A stretch of DNA of 64,000 nucleotides from Promethearchaeota archaeon. GTDB lineage: Archaea; Asgardarchaeota; Thorarchaeia; Thorarchaeales; Thorarchaeaceae. Positions 8,078 through 15,648 of the stretch are shown one piece after another. The first letter of the stretch is position 1. Each line of letters opens with the position of its first letter. The DNA lies in NCBI GenBank assembly GCA_014728035.1, contig WJMJ01000046.1, forward strand, positions 124,001 through 188,000. Direction: 5' to 3'. The notes beneath the pieces were generated by a model. That model was not told the origin of the DNA and did not search any database. It saw only the letters and a list, made by a program, of their open reading frames with translations. The position numbers and the translations under genes were made by a program.

Positions 8078-9675
8078 ACATGCATTTCCGAGAAATCGAA
8101 AAACGGTTTGACACTAGGAAATCCGTTTCTCAAATTTAGAAACGTTACAATTCCGGGAGTAGGAATAATGCCCTGTTTTCGCATGAAATCAGTTTGTCCT
8201 TGGAAAGTTCCAGAATTAATTATCTGTACACCCCGGTAGTTATCAACTGCATTGTGATGGGCATGACCAAAATGTACGACATCGGGAGGTGTTTCAATAA
8301 CCATCCAATCTCTTGGAAGAGGAGCTAGTTCCGTTTTAGAGCCATAGAGAGGTGCAAGATGCCGTTTTCTAAGTAATTCCTTCATTGGTATTTCGGGTTG
8401 TTTGTAAGATGCGCCAGGAATATTTGTTACAAGGTCATCCAAGCTATCACCATGAGTCACCAAGATGTTGGTACCCTCAACAGAAACGATACAAGGGTCA
8501 CCCAACATGAGGATTTGGTCATTTAACTCGTACAGGGGTTCCGCAAACTCTACAGGAATCGGGGGTTTCGGAAGAGCTTGTCGACAAGCGTCATGATTGC
8601 CAGGAATACATATTATTTTGATTTTTGAGGGTATATCTCGTAATTTCTTTGCAAGAAGGCTATACTGCTCATAAAGATCCGGAACTAACAAATTCTTTTC
8701 CTGTCCGGGATAGACTCCAATTCCATCCACCATATCACCTGCAATAAACAAGTAGTGTGTTTGTTCGTTCATAGGTTTGTCAGGTTCATCAACATCCACT
8801 CCTCGTAACCAATCAATGAACTCGTTGAATGAATCCTCCAAAAACTCCTCACTACCAAAATGTAAGTCTGAAATAAATGCCGCATAGATGTCTCGTTTTG
8901 CTCTGCTGATTGTACGAGCTGTTGGAATATCCGGATAGATAATATCATCAGCAATGAGTCTTGCGTCATTATCAACAAATCCAGAAATACAAACAACTTC
9001 ATCCAACAGGAGTGCATTTCCTTTTTCGATTAAAGTTCGACCTTTGATACCAGACCTTCCCGAAGGAATGATGCAGGTTATTGACCCGTCAGAATCTTCA
9101 AGTTGAACAATGATGTTTTTTGACTGAGATTCTCTTTTGCTTGTAATCATTCCAATTGTCTTTTGACTTCCAGGGCGTTTGCCATACTTTCCTTCTCGGT
9201 ACATAGCTTTTCGTCTTTTTGCATCGCCTTTCATTTTCCGTAAAACTGCAGGAGATAATGCGGTTCTAGTATCAATCCGCTTCATGTATATCTTCTGGAT
9301 TCTTCGAAAACGATCTTGAAATAGATGCAAAAAATCTTCAGCAGTGCCACCTGAGCCAACCAAATCCGCGGTAGGATTCTTGATGATTTTCAACCTCCAT
9401 TCTGAAAATTCAATATCTGACTCCATTTCGGATTCTGATTCGGAGTCTGTATGTGTTGATCTTGTAATTCTACTCTTGCTTGGTTCTGATTTATACGCCA
9501 AAAGAAAATCTTTTGAAATAATCATGGGGCAATCAGATTGAGGGTTGTTTATGATATTCTCAATAACCTGAAGTGGTGATTCTATTGATAAAAGAAAATC
9601 TAACGCATCAGGAGATATTTGATATCCTGACATAATCAATCGTTTTAGGATAGATTGTCTGGAAAGCGTAGTCAA
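8074..9675 (-). CDS. polB: DNA polymerase D small subunit DP1
   Basis: Small, proofreading subunit of the archaeal family D replicative polymerase. The phosphoesterase motifs are intact and in order: FISDLHFG, IAGDMVDGIG, IPGNHDACR, VTHGDSLDD and HFGHAHHN, so 3'-5' exonuclease activity is expected. An OB-fold region precedes them (VVCISGFVDN...). An acidic, serine-rich linker (SESESEMESD, around residue 80) separates the N-terminal helical domain from the rest. The DP2 large subunit is not in this window. Presence of PolD argues against a crenarchaeal host. Confidence 0.93.
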   Translation of the reverse strand: MTTLSRQSILKRLIMSGYQISPDALDFLLSIESPLQVIENIINNPQSDCPMIISKDFLLAYKSEPSKSRITRSTHTDSESESEMESDIEFSEWRLKIIKNPTADLVGSGGTAEDFLHLFQDRFRRIQKIYMKRIDTRTALSPAVLRKMKGDAKRRKAMYREGKYGKRPGSQKTIGMITSKRESQSKNIIVQLEDSDGSITCIIPSGRSGIKGRTLIEKGNALLLDEVVCISGFVDNDARLIADDIIYPDIPTARTISRAKRDIYAAFISDLHFGSEEFLEDSFNEFIDWLRGVDVDEPDKPMNEQTHYLFIAGDMVDGIGVYPGQEKNLLVPDLYEQYSLLAKKLRDIPSKIKIICIPGNHDACRQALPKPPIPVEFAEPLYELNDQILMLGDPCIVSVEGTNILVTHGDSLDDLVTNIPGASYKQPEIPMKELLRKRHLAPLYGSKTELAPLPRDWMVIETPPDVVHFGHAHHNAVDNYRGVQIINSGTFQGQTDFMRKQGIIPTPGIVTFLNLRNGFPSVKPFFDFSEMHV

Positions 9676-9811
9676 GCACTCACCATCAATTCAAGAACAT
9701 TATCATGATTTAAACATCTGTAAACGGATAATGTGAACGCGCTTAAGGAACTATAATAAGAGCAGTACAACAAATAGGTTAGCTGTCATATAAGCGGATG
9801 GTATCCATAGA

Positions 9812-10783
9812 ATGGTAAATATCAGAAAGCTGCAGCAGACTGGCGGCAAGAATGGGAAATCATATCTAATTATCCTGCCAAAAGAGTGGATAGAACGTCA
9901 AAAACTGAAGAAAGGCACTCCGATTATGATTGCAGAAAGAGAAGATGGCTGTTTAATCATCGATCCACGACTTCCACAAACAAAAGAAACACGAAGTACA
10001 AAAATTCAGATGGAATCCAATTTGCGTTGGAGTATCACCAGCAAATATCTATTGGGATTTGATGAAATTCTTGTCGAAAGTAAAAATCCAATTACGAGTG
10101 CACAAAGACAGGAATTGAAGAAAATAATCAAGCGTTTTGTTGCATTGGAGGTAACAGATGAAAACGAAAACCAAATTGTTGTACAATGCTTGGTGGACCC
10201 GACAACCCTTCCAGTAAAAAAAGCTATGCGAAGAATGCACGTCATCGCTTCGAGGATGTTACGAGAGGCACTGAAAGCATATTTTTCAGGAAAATCAGAT
10301 ACCGCTGAAGAAGTGGTTAATCAAGACGAGGAGGTTGATAGATTATTCTTTTTAATTGTGAGAGAATTAAGATCTGCAATTCAATATTCAAAAATGTCTG
10401 AAGAAATGGGGATAACTCCAGTTGAAGCACTTGATTTACGACTAGCAACCCAATATATCGAGAGAATTGCAGATTTGGCAGTAGATATTGCTTCAAGAAC
10501 AGGGGCACAAGTTGAAACCAAATTGACAGAGCATTTACAACCTGTTGCTGACAAAGTACGAGAGATGTTATCAAAATCTGTTGCAAATTTGTTCCGATTC
10601 GATTCACAGAAAGTGGCTTGGGTCATAGAAGCAGAAAAGGAGCTCATTGATGAGATAGCTATTCTAAGAAATGAAACACTAACAAAAATCAAAGGAGATG
10701 TGCCATCGCATCTCTATGTAATAGACAGTCTTCTCAGAATTGGAGAAGCTGCAAAAGATATTGCAGACCTTGCATTACCTTAG
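9812..10783 (+). CDS. PhoU-domain regulator with AbrB-like N-terminus
   Basis: The first 45 residues (RKLQQTGGKNGKSYLIILPKEWIERQKLKKGTPI) form a SpoVT/AbrB-type swapped-hairpin DNA-binding domain. The rest is helical with the PhoU signature, including LDLRLATQYIERIADLAVDIA and a second copy near the end (SLLRIGEAAKDIADLA). Archaeal proteins of this layout are annotated as phosphate-uptake regulators. It is followed after 19 bases by the phosphoglucosamine mutase gene, so the two are probably co-transcribed. No phosphate transporter genes are nearby. Confidence 0.82.
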   Translation: MVNIRKLQQTGGKNGKSYLIILPKEWIERQKLKKGTPIMIAEREDGCLIIDPRLPQTKETRSTKIQMESNLRWSITSKYLLGFDEILVESKNPITSAQRQELKKIIKRFVALEVTDENENQIVVQCLVDPTTLPVKKAMRRMHVIASRMLREALKAYFSGKSDTAEEVVNQDEEVDRLFFLIVRELRSAIQYSKMSEEMGITPVEALDLRLATQYIERIADLAVDIASRTGAQVETKLTEHLQPVADKVREMLSKSVANLFRFDSQKVAWVIEAEKELIDEIAILRNETLTKIKGDVPSHLYVIDSLLRIGEAAKDIADLALP

Positions 10784-10802
10784 AAAAAAGAAGGCATAAA
10801 GA

Positions 10803-12188
10803 ATGGTAGAAAAACTATTTGGAACTAGTGGAATTAGAGGAAGTATTCAGAGTAAAGTCACAACAGATATGGCACTGAATTTGGGAAGGTCACTTGGTAC
10901 AACTCTGAAAGGTACAGGTATAGTTGGAGTAGGAACAGATGCTCGAACTTCAAAAGATATGTTGAAGAATGCTTTCATTGCTGGAATGCTCTCGACAGGA
11001 GTTAATGTAATCGACCTAGGATTTGCTCCGATGCCCGTTGTTGCAGCTCATAGTACATTCAGTCCAATAAAAACCTCGGTTATAATAACAGCAAGTCATA
11101 ATCCATCCGGAGATAATGGATTCAAGTTTTTCAAAAACGGAAGAGAATACATTAGGAGTGAAGAAAAAAATATTGAACGATGCATATCTATGGAAAAATA
11201 TCATGTCGCGAATTGGACATCGACAGGGACCGTTTCTAAGTATGATATTTATGAAAACTATATGATTCGTGCAAAACATTTCCTAAGTAAGAGAGGTGCG
11301 CAAGGAAGAGGGATGAGAGTATTGGTAGACCTCGCTAATGGAGCAGCTGTGCCATATACCCCTGTTCTTCTGAGAGAATTAGGATTTTCTGTGACTACGA
11401 TTAATGCACATCCTGATGGGCATTTCCCAGGAAGACCTGCTGAACCATCACCAAAAAATCTTGAAGATACAATGCGAATTGCAAGTACCTCGGACTTCTC
11501 TTTAACAGTATGCCACGATGGTGATGGCGACAGGCTTGCAGTAATTGACGAGGCCGGGAACTTCATAGACCAAAACAGAATCATTGCGCTTTTTGCAAGA
11601 GATGAAGTTCGCCGAAGAGATGGTGGGCTTGTTGTGGTGTCAATTGATACATCAAGCGTAATCGATGATGTGATTAAAGCAGAAGGTGGTTCAATAATAC
11701 GGGCACCCTTAGGTTCACTCCAAGAGATTTTCTCAAAGCGGAAAGAAGAGGTTGTATTTTCCTCAGAGCCATGGAAGCCAATTTTTACAGCATTTGGTTG
11801 GTGGATGGATGGTATAGTTGGAGCAGCAAGAATAACTCAGATGGTCCAAGATGAAGGAGAGGAAAGTTGTATACAACTGATGAAATCAATTCCAGAGTAT
11901 CCAATGCTTAGAGAACACATAAAATGTCCAGACAAATGCAAATCAAAATTCATGGATAGCATCAGAATTCTAATAGAGGATCAAGTTACAAACATCGAAC
12001 AAATTATCGATGTCGATGGTGTGAGGGTTGAGAGAAATGATGGCTCTTATGTCCTCATAAGGGTTTCAGGAACGGAACCTAAAGCTAGAGTGTATATTGG
12101 TGCAAAGAAAAGAGAAACTCTAGAGAAGCTTGCAGCACAAGCACGGAAAATAATGGAAACTGCACTCGAACATGCAAAAAAAGAATAG
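10803..12188 (+). CDS. glmM: Phosphoglucosamine / phosphohexomutase
   Basis: Alpha-D-phosphohexomutase family enzyme of 461 residues. It has the N-terminal KLFGTSGIRGS loop, the phosphoserine catalytic loop TASHNPSGDNGFKFF, the metal-binding loop DGDGDRLAV and the C-terminal phosphate-binding SGTEPKARVY. In archaea this group converts glucosamine-6-phosphate to glucosamine-1-phosphate, but phosphomannomutase activity cannot be excluded by sequence. GlmS, which makes the substrate, begins at 62.5 kb in the same window but is not in the same operon. Confidence 0.85.
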   Translation: MVEKLFGTSGIRGSIQSKVTTDMALNLGRSLGTTLKGTGIVGVGTDARTSKDMLKNAFIAGMLSTGVNVIDLGFAPMPVVAAHSTFSPIKTSVIITASHNPSGDNGFKFFKNGREYIRSEEKNIERCISMEKYHVANWTSTGTVSKYDIYENYMIRAKHFLSKRGAQGRGMRVLVDLANGAAVPYTPVLLRELGFSVTTINAHPDGHFPGRPAEPSPKNLEDTMRIASTSDFSLTVCHDGDGDRLAVIDEAGNFIDQNRIIALFARDEVRRRDGGLVVVSIDTSSVIDDVIKAEGGSIIRAPLGSLQEIFSKRKEEVVFSSEPWKPIFTAFGWWMDGIVGAARITQMVQDEGEESCIQLMKSIPEYPMLREHIKCPDKCKSKFMDSIRILIEDQVTNIEQIIDVDGVRVERNDGSYVLIRVSGTEPKARVYIGAKKRETLEKLAAQARKIMETALEHAKKE

Positions 12189-12234
12189 AGTTGCGTCGGT
12201 AATATTAAATCGAAAGATACTATCGAATGACCAA

Positions 12235-12362
12235 GCCGAGGTATCCAAGCGGCTACGGAGACGGTCTCGAAATCTCGTACGAGATAACCGTTGCCCTTGA
12301 GGCTCGTGAGTCCTGATGTAATTCATAGACATTGGGCACGAATTCGAATCTCATCCTCGGCG
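12235..12362 (+). tRNA. tRNA-Ser(CGA) with two introns
   Basis: The acceptor stem GCCGAGG (12235-12241) pairs with CCTCGGC (12355-12361). The D-stem TCC/GGA, anticodon stem ACGGT/ACCGT and anticodon CGA (12268-12270) are clear, and a class II variable arm follows. CCA is encoded at 12363-12365. Two insertions must be removed to give a normal 82-nt tRNA. One is a 14-base perfect palindrome, ATCTCGTACGAGAT (12272-12285), at the canonical 37/38 site. The other is about 32 bases (12311-12342) between the T-stem GTGAG and the T-loop TTCGAAT, with an internal hairpin of about 8 pairs. A TATA-like AATATTAAAT lies about 25 bases upstream. Intron borders in the T-arm are ambiguous by one base. Confidence 0.88.
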
Positions 12363-12371
12363 CCAATTATT

Positions 12372-12713
12372 CTAGAATGTGATTATCGAATAGCCACGAT
12401 CAGAAAATGCATGTAAATTGGAGTGTCCACTAAGGTCTCCTTTCAATGATATTCCAAGGCTTTTTGCAGCTTCGGTAGCTGAAAAAGTGTCAGTACATGC
12501 CATACAAGAGTGATCAATTAGCCCTAATTCTTTAGCTTTGAAAAACAAAGGCATTTTCAGTGTCCCTTTTGAGATATCAATAAGCAATTTGGGAGACGCA
12601 CATTCTAGAACCACTGCAATCTCATTTCCGAGTTCATGGTAGTTTATTGCATTCAATAGTATATGGAATAAATGCATTTTGTTATCATTAGTAGCAAGAA
12701 ACATGAATTTCAT
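12372..12713 (-). CDS. DsrE/DsrF-like small protein
   Basis: A 113-residue alpha/beta protein with the DsrE-family pattern: a beta-1 strand with an Asn-Asp turn (FLATNDNKMHL), EIAVVLECASPKLL, and a late cysteine motif DHSCMACTDTF. Family members act in sulfur transfer or related persulfide chemistry, and the Cys pair is the likely reactive site. It stands alone, downstream of tRNA-Ser on the opposite strand, and has no sulfur-metabolism neighbours in the window, so its partner is unknown. Confidence 0.62.
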   Translation of the reverse strand: MKFMFLATNDNKMHLFHILLNAINYHELGNEIAVVLECASPKLLIDISKGTLKMPLFFKAKELGLIDHSCMACTDTFSATEAAKSLGISLKGDLSGHSNLHAFSDRGYSIITF

Positions 12714-12846
12714 GGAGCTTAATACACAACTCGGAGGGATTAATCTAACGGCATCTAGTGCAGAGTAAATAGTAAATATTATTAATAAATAATATATAGT
12801 ATATTTGTTGGGACTGACAGATGATAGTATAATCGGAGGAAAAATA

Positions 12847-13584
12847 ATGAAAGAAAAAAGTCAGTCCCAAGCTACGATTTGGATTCAAGTAGCTCTAATC
12901 TATTTGAAAAGTGATAATTTGGAAAAAGCTCGAGAAGCAATAATAAGAACAACCATTGAAGAACCAGAAAATTATCTTGGATGGTATGGACTTGGATTAA
13001 TTCAGTTTGCTTCTCGGAATTTTCAACAAGCAAAATCAGCTCTCAAAAAAGCAGTTAAAATTGATACTACCAAAGGCCAACCTTGGTACATACTGGGAAG
13101 AATTGCGTTGGATGAAAACCAATTCCTTGAAGCAATAGAATATTTTGATATGGCGATTGAAAATAGAATGAGAACAATACAACTTTTTCTTGACAAAGGA
13201 ATATGTTTTGAGAAAGAAGAACAGGTTGACAAAGCGCTGAAAAATTACAGATATGCAGTTAAAATCGGTCAGTATAATGAAGAATTATTGCTGCAGCTAG
13301 GAAACTTGCTAGTCACGAGGAAAAAGTTCAATCAGGCGATAGATATCTATATGGAAGCAATTGCAATCAATCCAAAAAATGCCATTGCATGGGCAAATAT
13401 AGGATTCATTCAAATTGCAATAGGAGATATCGAAGAAGCTGAAATTTCATTCAGGCGTGCAATCACATTAGAACCAAACTGTGAAGAGGTGCAAACAGCT
13501 CTAAACGAAATACAAACAAACCTAATTGGAAAAGAGAATTCTCAAACCATGCAAGAGGATTATGAAGAAATATATGCGTTATAA
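12847..13584 (+). CDS. Tetratricopeptide-repeat protein
   Basis: A 245-residue protein made of about six TPR units (for example WYGLGLIQFASRNFQQAKSA, then WANIGFIQIAIGDIEEAEIS) ending in a short acidic tail. TPR arrays form superhelical protein-binding scaffolds and no catalytic domain is present. The ATG at 12847 is chosen because CGGAGGA lies seven to eight bases upstream, rather than the TTG at 12805. An AT-rich promoter (ATATATAGTATATTT, about 12792-12806) precedes it. Confidence 0.75.
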   Translation: MKEKSQSQATIWIQVALIYLKSDNLEKAREAIIRTTIEEPENYLGWYGLGLIQFASRNFQQAKSALKKAVKIDTTKGQPWYILGRIALDENQFLEAIEYFDMAIENRMRTIQLFLDKGICFEKEEQVDKALKNYRYAVKIGQYNEELLLQLGNLLVTRKKFNQAIDIYMEAIAINPKNAIAWANIGFIQIAIGDIEEAEISFRRAITLEPNCEEVQTALNEIQTNLIGKENSQTMQEDYEEIYAL

Positions 13585-13607
13585 GATCATAGCAAAAGTG
13601 AATCTGG

Positions 13608-13721
13608 TGCGGAGGGCGTGATTTGAACACGCGAACCCCTACGGGATTATCCTCTTAGAACCGAGGTCCTAAGATCTGGATCCTAAGTCCAGCGCCTTTG
13701 GCCTGGCTTGGCAACCTCCGC
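13608..13721 (-). tRNA. tRNA-Leu(UAG) with a non-canonical intron
   Basis: On the minus strand the acceptor GCGGAGG pairs with CCTCCGC, followed by discriminator A and an encoded CCA (13605-13607). The anticodon stem CTGGA/TCCAG closes a normal seven-base loop CTTAGGA, giving anticodon UAG. The T-stem is GCGTG/CACGC with loop TTCAAAT. The gene is 114 bases, but a class II tRNA-Leu needs about 85. About 29 extra bases (13647-13675) lie between the anticodon stem and the variable arm TCCCGTAGGGGTTC and can form a hairpin (TTAG/CTAA) with a three-base bulge. The anticodon loop is uninterrupted, so this is not the usual 37/38 intron. A TATA-like ATTATATCTT sits about 32 bases upstream. Confidence 0.85.
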
Positions 13722-13772
13722 CGATACTGCAACCTATTATCGGTCAAGATATAATCATTTTGGCAAGAACAT

Positions 13773-13913
13773 TCAAGTTTTTTTGGTCCAAGTATGACTA
13801 CATCGTGGACATCTGAAATGTCGGTTTACGCCACCCCCACTAATCATTTCCTTCTTTACTAGTGCAATATCATCGTATCCACATCTTGGACAGACTATTT
13901 TAGAACCAGACAT
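13773..13913 (-). CDS. Stand-alone zinc ribbon, TFS-C-like
   Basis: A 46-residue protein that is essentially one zinc ribbon: CPRCGYDD ... FRCPRCSHTW. It aligns with the C-terminal ribbon of TFS/TFIIS and small RNA polymerase subunits but lacks the catalytic acidic Asp-Glu pair at the tip (the equivalent loop reads MISGGGVN). GGAG nine bases before the ATG at 13913 supports this short start. It could bind RNA polymerase or nucleic acid, but no function is established. Confidence 0.6.
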   Translation of the reverse strand: MSGSKIVCPRCGYDDIALVKKEMISGGGVNRHFRCPRCSHTWTKKT

Positions 13914-14097
13914 TATTTGTAACTCCATTTCATCAAAATACAAGATACTAATATCTAGTTTATTGGTGGGGGCTAACAAGAATATAACCATGTCACAATC
14001 TTTTTATTTGACTCAAGGGATGTCGGCCAGAATCGTATCCAAGTACGAGTCAAACCCGTCTCCAGAAGCAACCCGCATCGTGAGAGTGTGATTAAAA

Positions 14098-14742
14098 ATG
14101 TCCTCGAAAGGTCGTCAAGCAGCAAGAACCCGTGATAAATGGAGAGAAAAAGCCTGGTATAATATCATAGCACCAGATTACTTTGAAAATAAACCAATTG
14201 GAGAAACTCCAGCAGGAGACCCCGCTCAAGTTGTAGGAAGAACTGTGCAACCAACACTATATGATATCACTGGAGATTTCGATAAGATTCATGTGAAATT
14301 GACATTCAAAATATTGGAAGTTTCTGGACAGGATGCAAAAACGGTCTTTCATGGTCATGAGTGGAGCTCTGATTATCTTCGAGGACTTGTCAGAAGAGGT
14401 ACAACTCGTATTGATTGGATTGGCCCCATCCTTACAAAAGACGACTTCATGATGAGAATATCAGTGATTGTATTCACCAACTCTCGAGCAAAGAGTAGCC
14501 AAAAACATTCTATAAGAAAAGGCATTGAGAAAGTCATTAAAACCCATGCAAAGAAACATTCCTTTGATGAGCTTGTTCAGAAAGTTGTTCTGGGAGATTT
14601 AGCCAGCGAAGTTTATGAAGAGGTTAAAACAATCATTCCAATCAGACAATGTGAAATAAGAAAGAGTAAAGTTCTGAAAGCACCTGAAGAAGTTAAAGCA
14701 AGAAGAGCAAGACTCAGAAGAGGCTCTGGAAAGAAAGACTAA
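14098..14742 (+). CDS. rps3ae: Ribosomal protein eS1 (S3Ae)
   Basis: A 214-residue small-subunit ribosomal protein. The N-terminal DKWREKAWYNIIAPDYF, the core GHEWSSDYLRGLVRRGTTRID and the IIPIRQCEIRKSKVL segment are characteristic, and the basic tail (RARLRRGSGKK) suits rRNA binding. It is preceded by a TATA-like TTTTTATTTG around 14010 and lies upstream of genes of the KEOPS/uS15 neighbourhood, a common archaeal association. Confidence 0.95.
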   Translation: MSSKGRQAARTRDKWREKAWYNIIAPDYFENKPIGETPAGDPAQVVGRTVQPTLYDITGDFDKIHVKLTFKILEVSGQDAKTVFHGHEWSSDYLRGLVRRGTTRIDWIGPILTKDDFMMRISVIVFTNSRAKSSQKHSIRKGIEKVIKTHAKKHSFDELVQKVVLGDLASEVYEEVKTIIPIRQCEIRKSKVLKAPEEVKARRARLRRGSGKKD

Positions 14743-14769
14743 TTGAGAAGAAACCATGTTGGTTTCTTT

Positions 14770-15123
14770 TCAATCTTCATGAATAGTCCCAAGTTTATGA
14801 AGAGCTTGGAGTAAAAGAACCATAAGATTTGCAAGTTTAGTTAATTTGTCAGTATCTGTTTCCGATTCAATAATTTCGTTTAAAGACTGTAACTTCCTCA
14901 TCAATGTTTCACGTAATTTGGGAAGCATAGTTTTAACGGCGGTAGACTCTGCTTCTTCATCAGATCGTACTACAACAATACGTCGATCACAAGACGCACA
15001 ATACAAATCATCCTGAATTTTTAGAATCGGCGATCCACATTGTGGACATGACTGTGCAAGCATTGTAGCACCACGCCGAAGTAGCTCAGCCATTTTCTTA
15101 ATTGAATCGTCATTGTCAGTCAT
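14770..15123 (-). CDS. SSSCA1/autoantigen p27-family zinc protein
   Basis: A small protein with the signature of the Sjogren syndrome/scleroderma autoantigen 1 family: MAELLRRGATMLAQSCPQCGSPIL followed by LYCASCDRR, a four-cysteine zinc site, then a long helical C-terminus. The family is widespread in archaea with no agreed function. The ATG at 15123 (MTDNDDS) is the likely start. It is divergent from the UPF0147 gene across a region containing a 19-base inverted repeat. Confidence 0.8.
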   Translation of the reverse strand: MTDNDDSIKKMAELLRRGATMLAQSCPQCGSPILKIQDDLYCASCDRRIVVVRSDEEAESTAVKTMLPKLRETLMRKLQSLNEIIESETDTDKLTKLANLMVLLLQALHKLGTIHED

Positions 15124-15178
15124 CAAGAACACAGGAAAGATAGGGATAAAGTCGAATATAAGACTAGTTTGATTATCG

Positions 15179-15197
15179 CATGTTCAAAATGAACATG
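15179..15197. promoter_or_regulatory. Perfect 8+8 inverted repeat, candidate operator
   Basis: CATGTTCA-AAA-TGAACATG is a perfect inverted repeat in the 176-base divergent region between the SSSCA1-family gene and the UPF0147 gene. Its position between two likely promoters fits a dimeric repressor site. A second short stem, CGCAC/GTGCG (15257-15273), lies in the probable 5' leader of the UPF0147 gene. Confidence 0.4.
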
Positions 15198-15299
15198 TGT
15201 ATTTTCGTTATGCCAAAACGTCTATATGGAAATTGCCATTTTGAGTCGATGTAGTTCGCACACCTTTCGTGCGTCGAGACAAATCATGAGGTGAGTCCA

Positions 15300-15563
15300 T
15301 TGGACCCCGAAACGCAGAGAAGCATCGACCAGTCCAAGTATCTGTTAAAGCAGGTATCGGAAGATTCCAATGTGCCTCGAAATATAAGACGTGCAGCAGT
15401 CGAGGCCATCGCAATCTTAGAAAAAGAAGAAGACTCTCCGGCTATACGGGCACAGAATGTCATATCCATTCTTGAAGAACCAAGTCTGGACCCGAATTGC
15501 CCAAGACAGGCAAGGACCAAGATTTGGCAGGTGTCCAGTCTGCTTGAGCCAATACGTGACTAG
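15300..15563 (+). CDS. UPF0147-family helical protein
   Basis: An 87-residue protein matching the archaeal UPF0147 family, with the conserved core DSNVPRNIRRAAVEAIAILE and a helical repeat ending near PNCPRQARTKIWQVSSLLE. The family folds as a small helical bundle and has no known role. The TTG at 15300 is favoured because GAGGTGA ends five bases before it. The earlier in-frame GTG at 15291 lies inside that ribosome binding site. Confidence 0.8.
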   Translation: MDPETQRSIDQSKYLLKQVSEDSNVPRNIRRAAVEAIAILEKEEDSPAIRAQNVISILEEPSLDPNCPRQARTKIWQVSSLLEPIRD

Positions 15564-15648
15564 TACAATCTGCTCGATTTGGAGTAAATGTCACCTTCCT
15601 TGTGAAATAGTCCAAGGTAGGTGTTTGAAGTATGGCCAGTGTTGAAAT

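Noticed and set aside
13608-13721. Canonical 37/38 intron in tRNA-Leu
   Set aside because: The anticodon stem CTGGA/TCCAG and its seven-base loop are contiguous, so the extra sequence lies outside the anticodon loop.
15457-15645. 62-codon frame with a CxxC motif overlapping the end of the UPF0147 gene
   Set aside because: It is a shifted reading of the UPF0147 coding sequence; it has no ribosome binding site and does not match a family.
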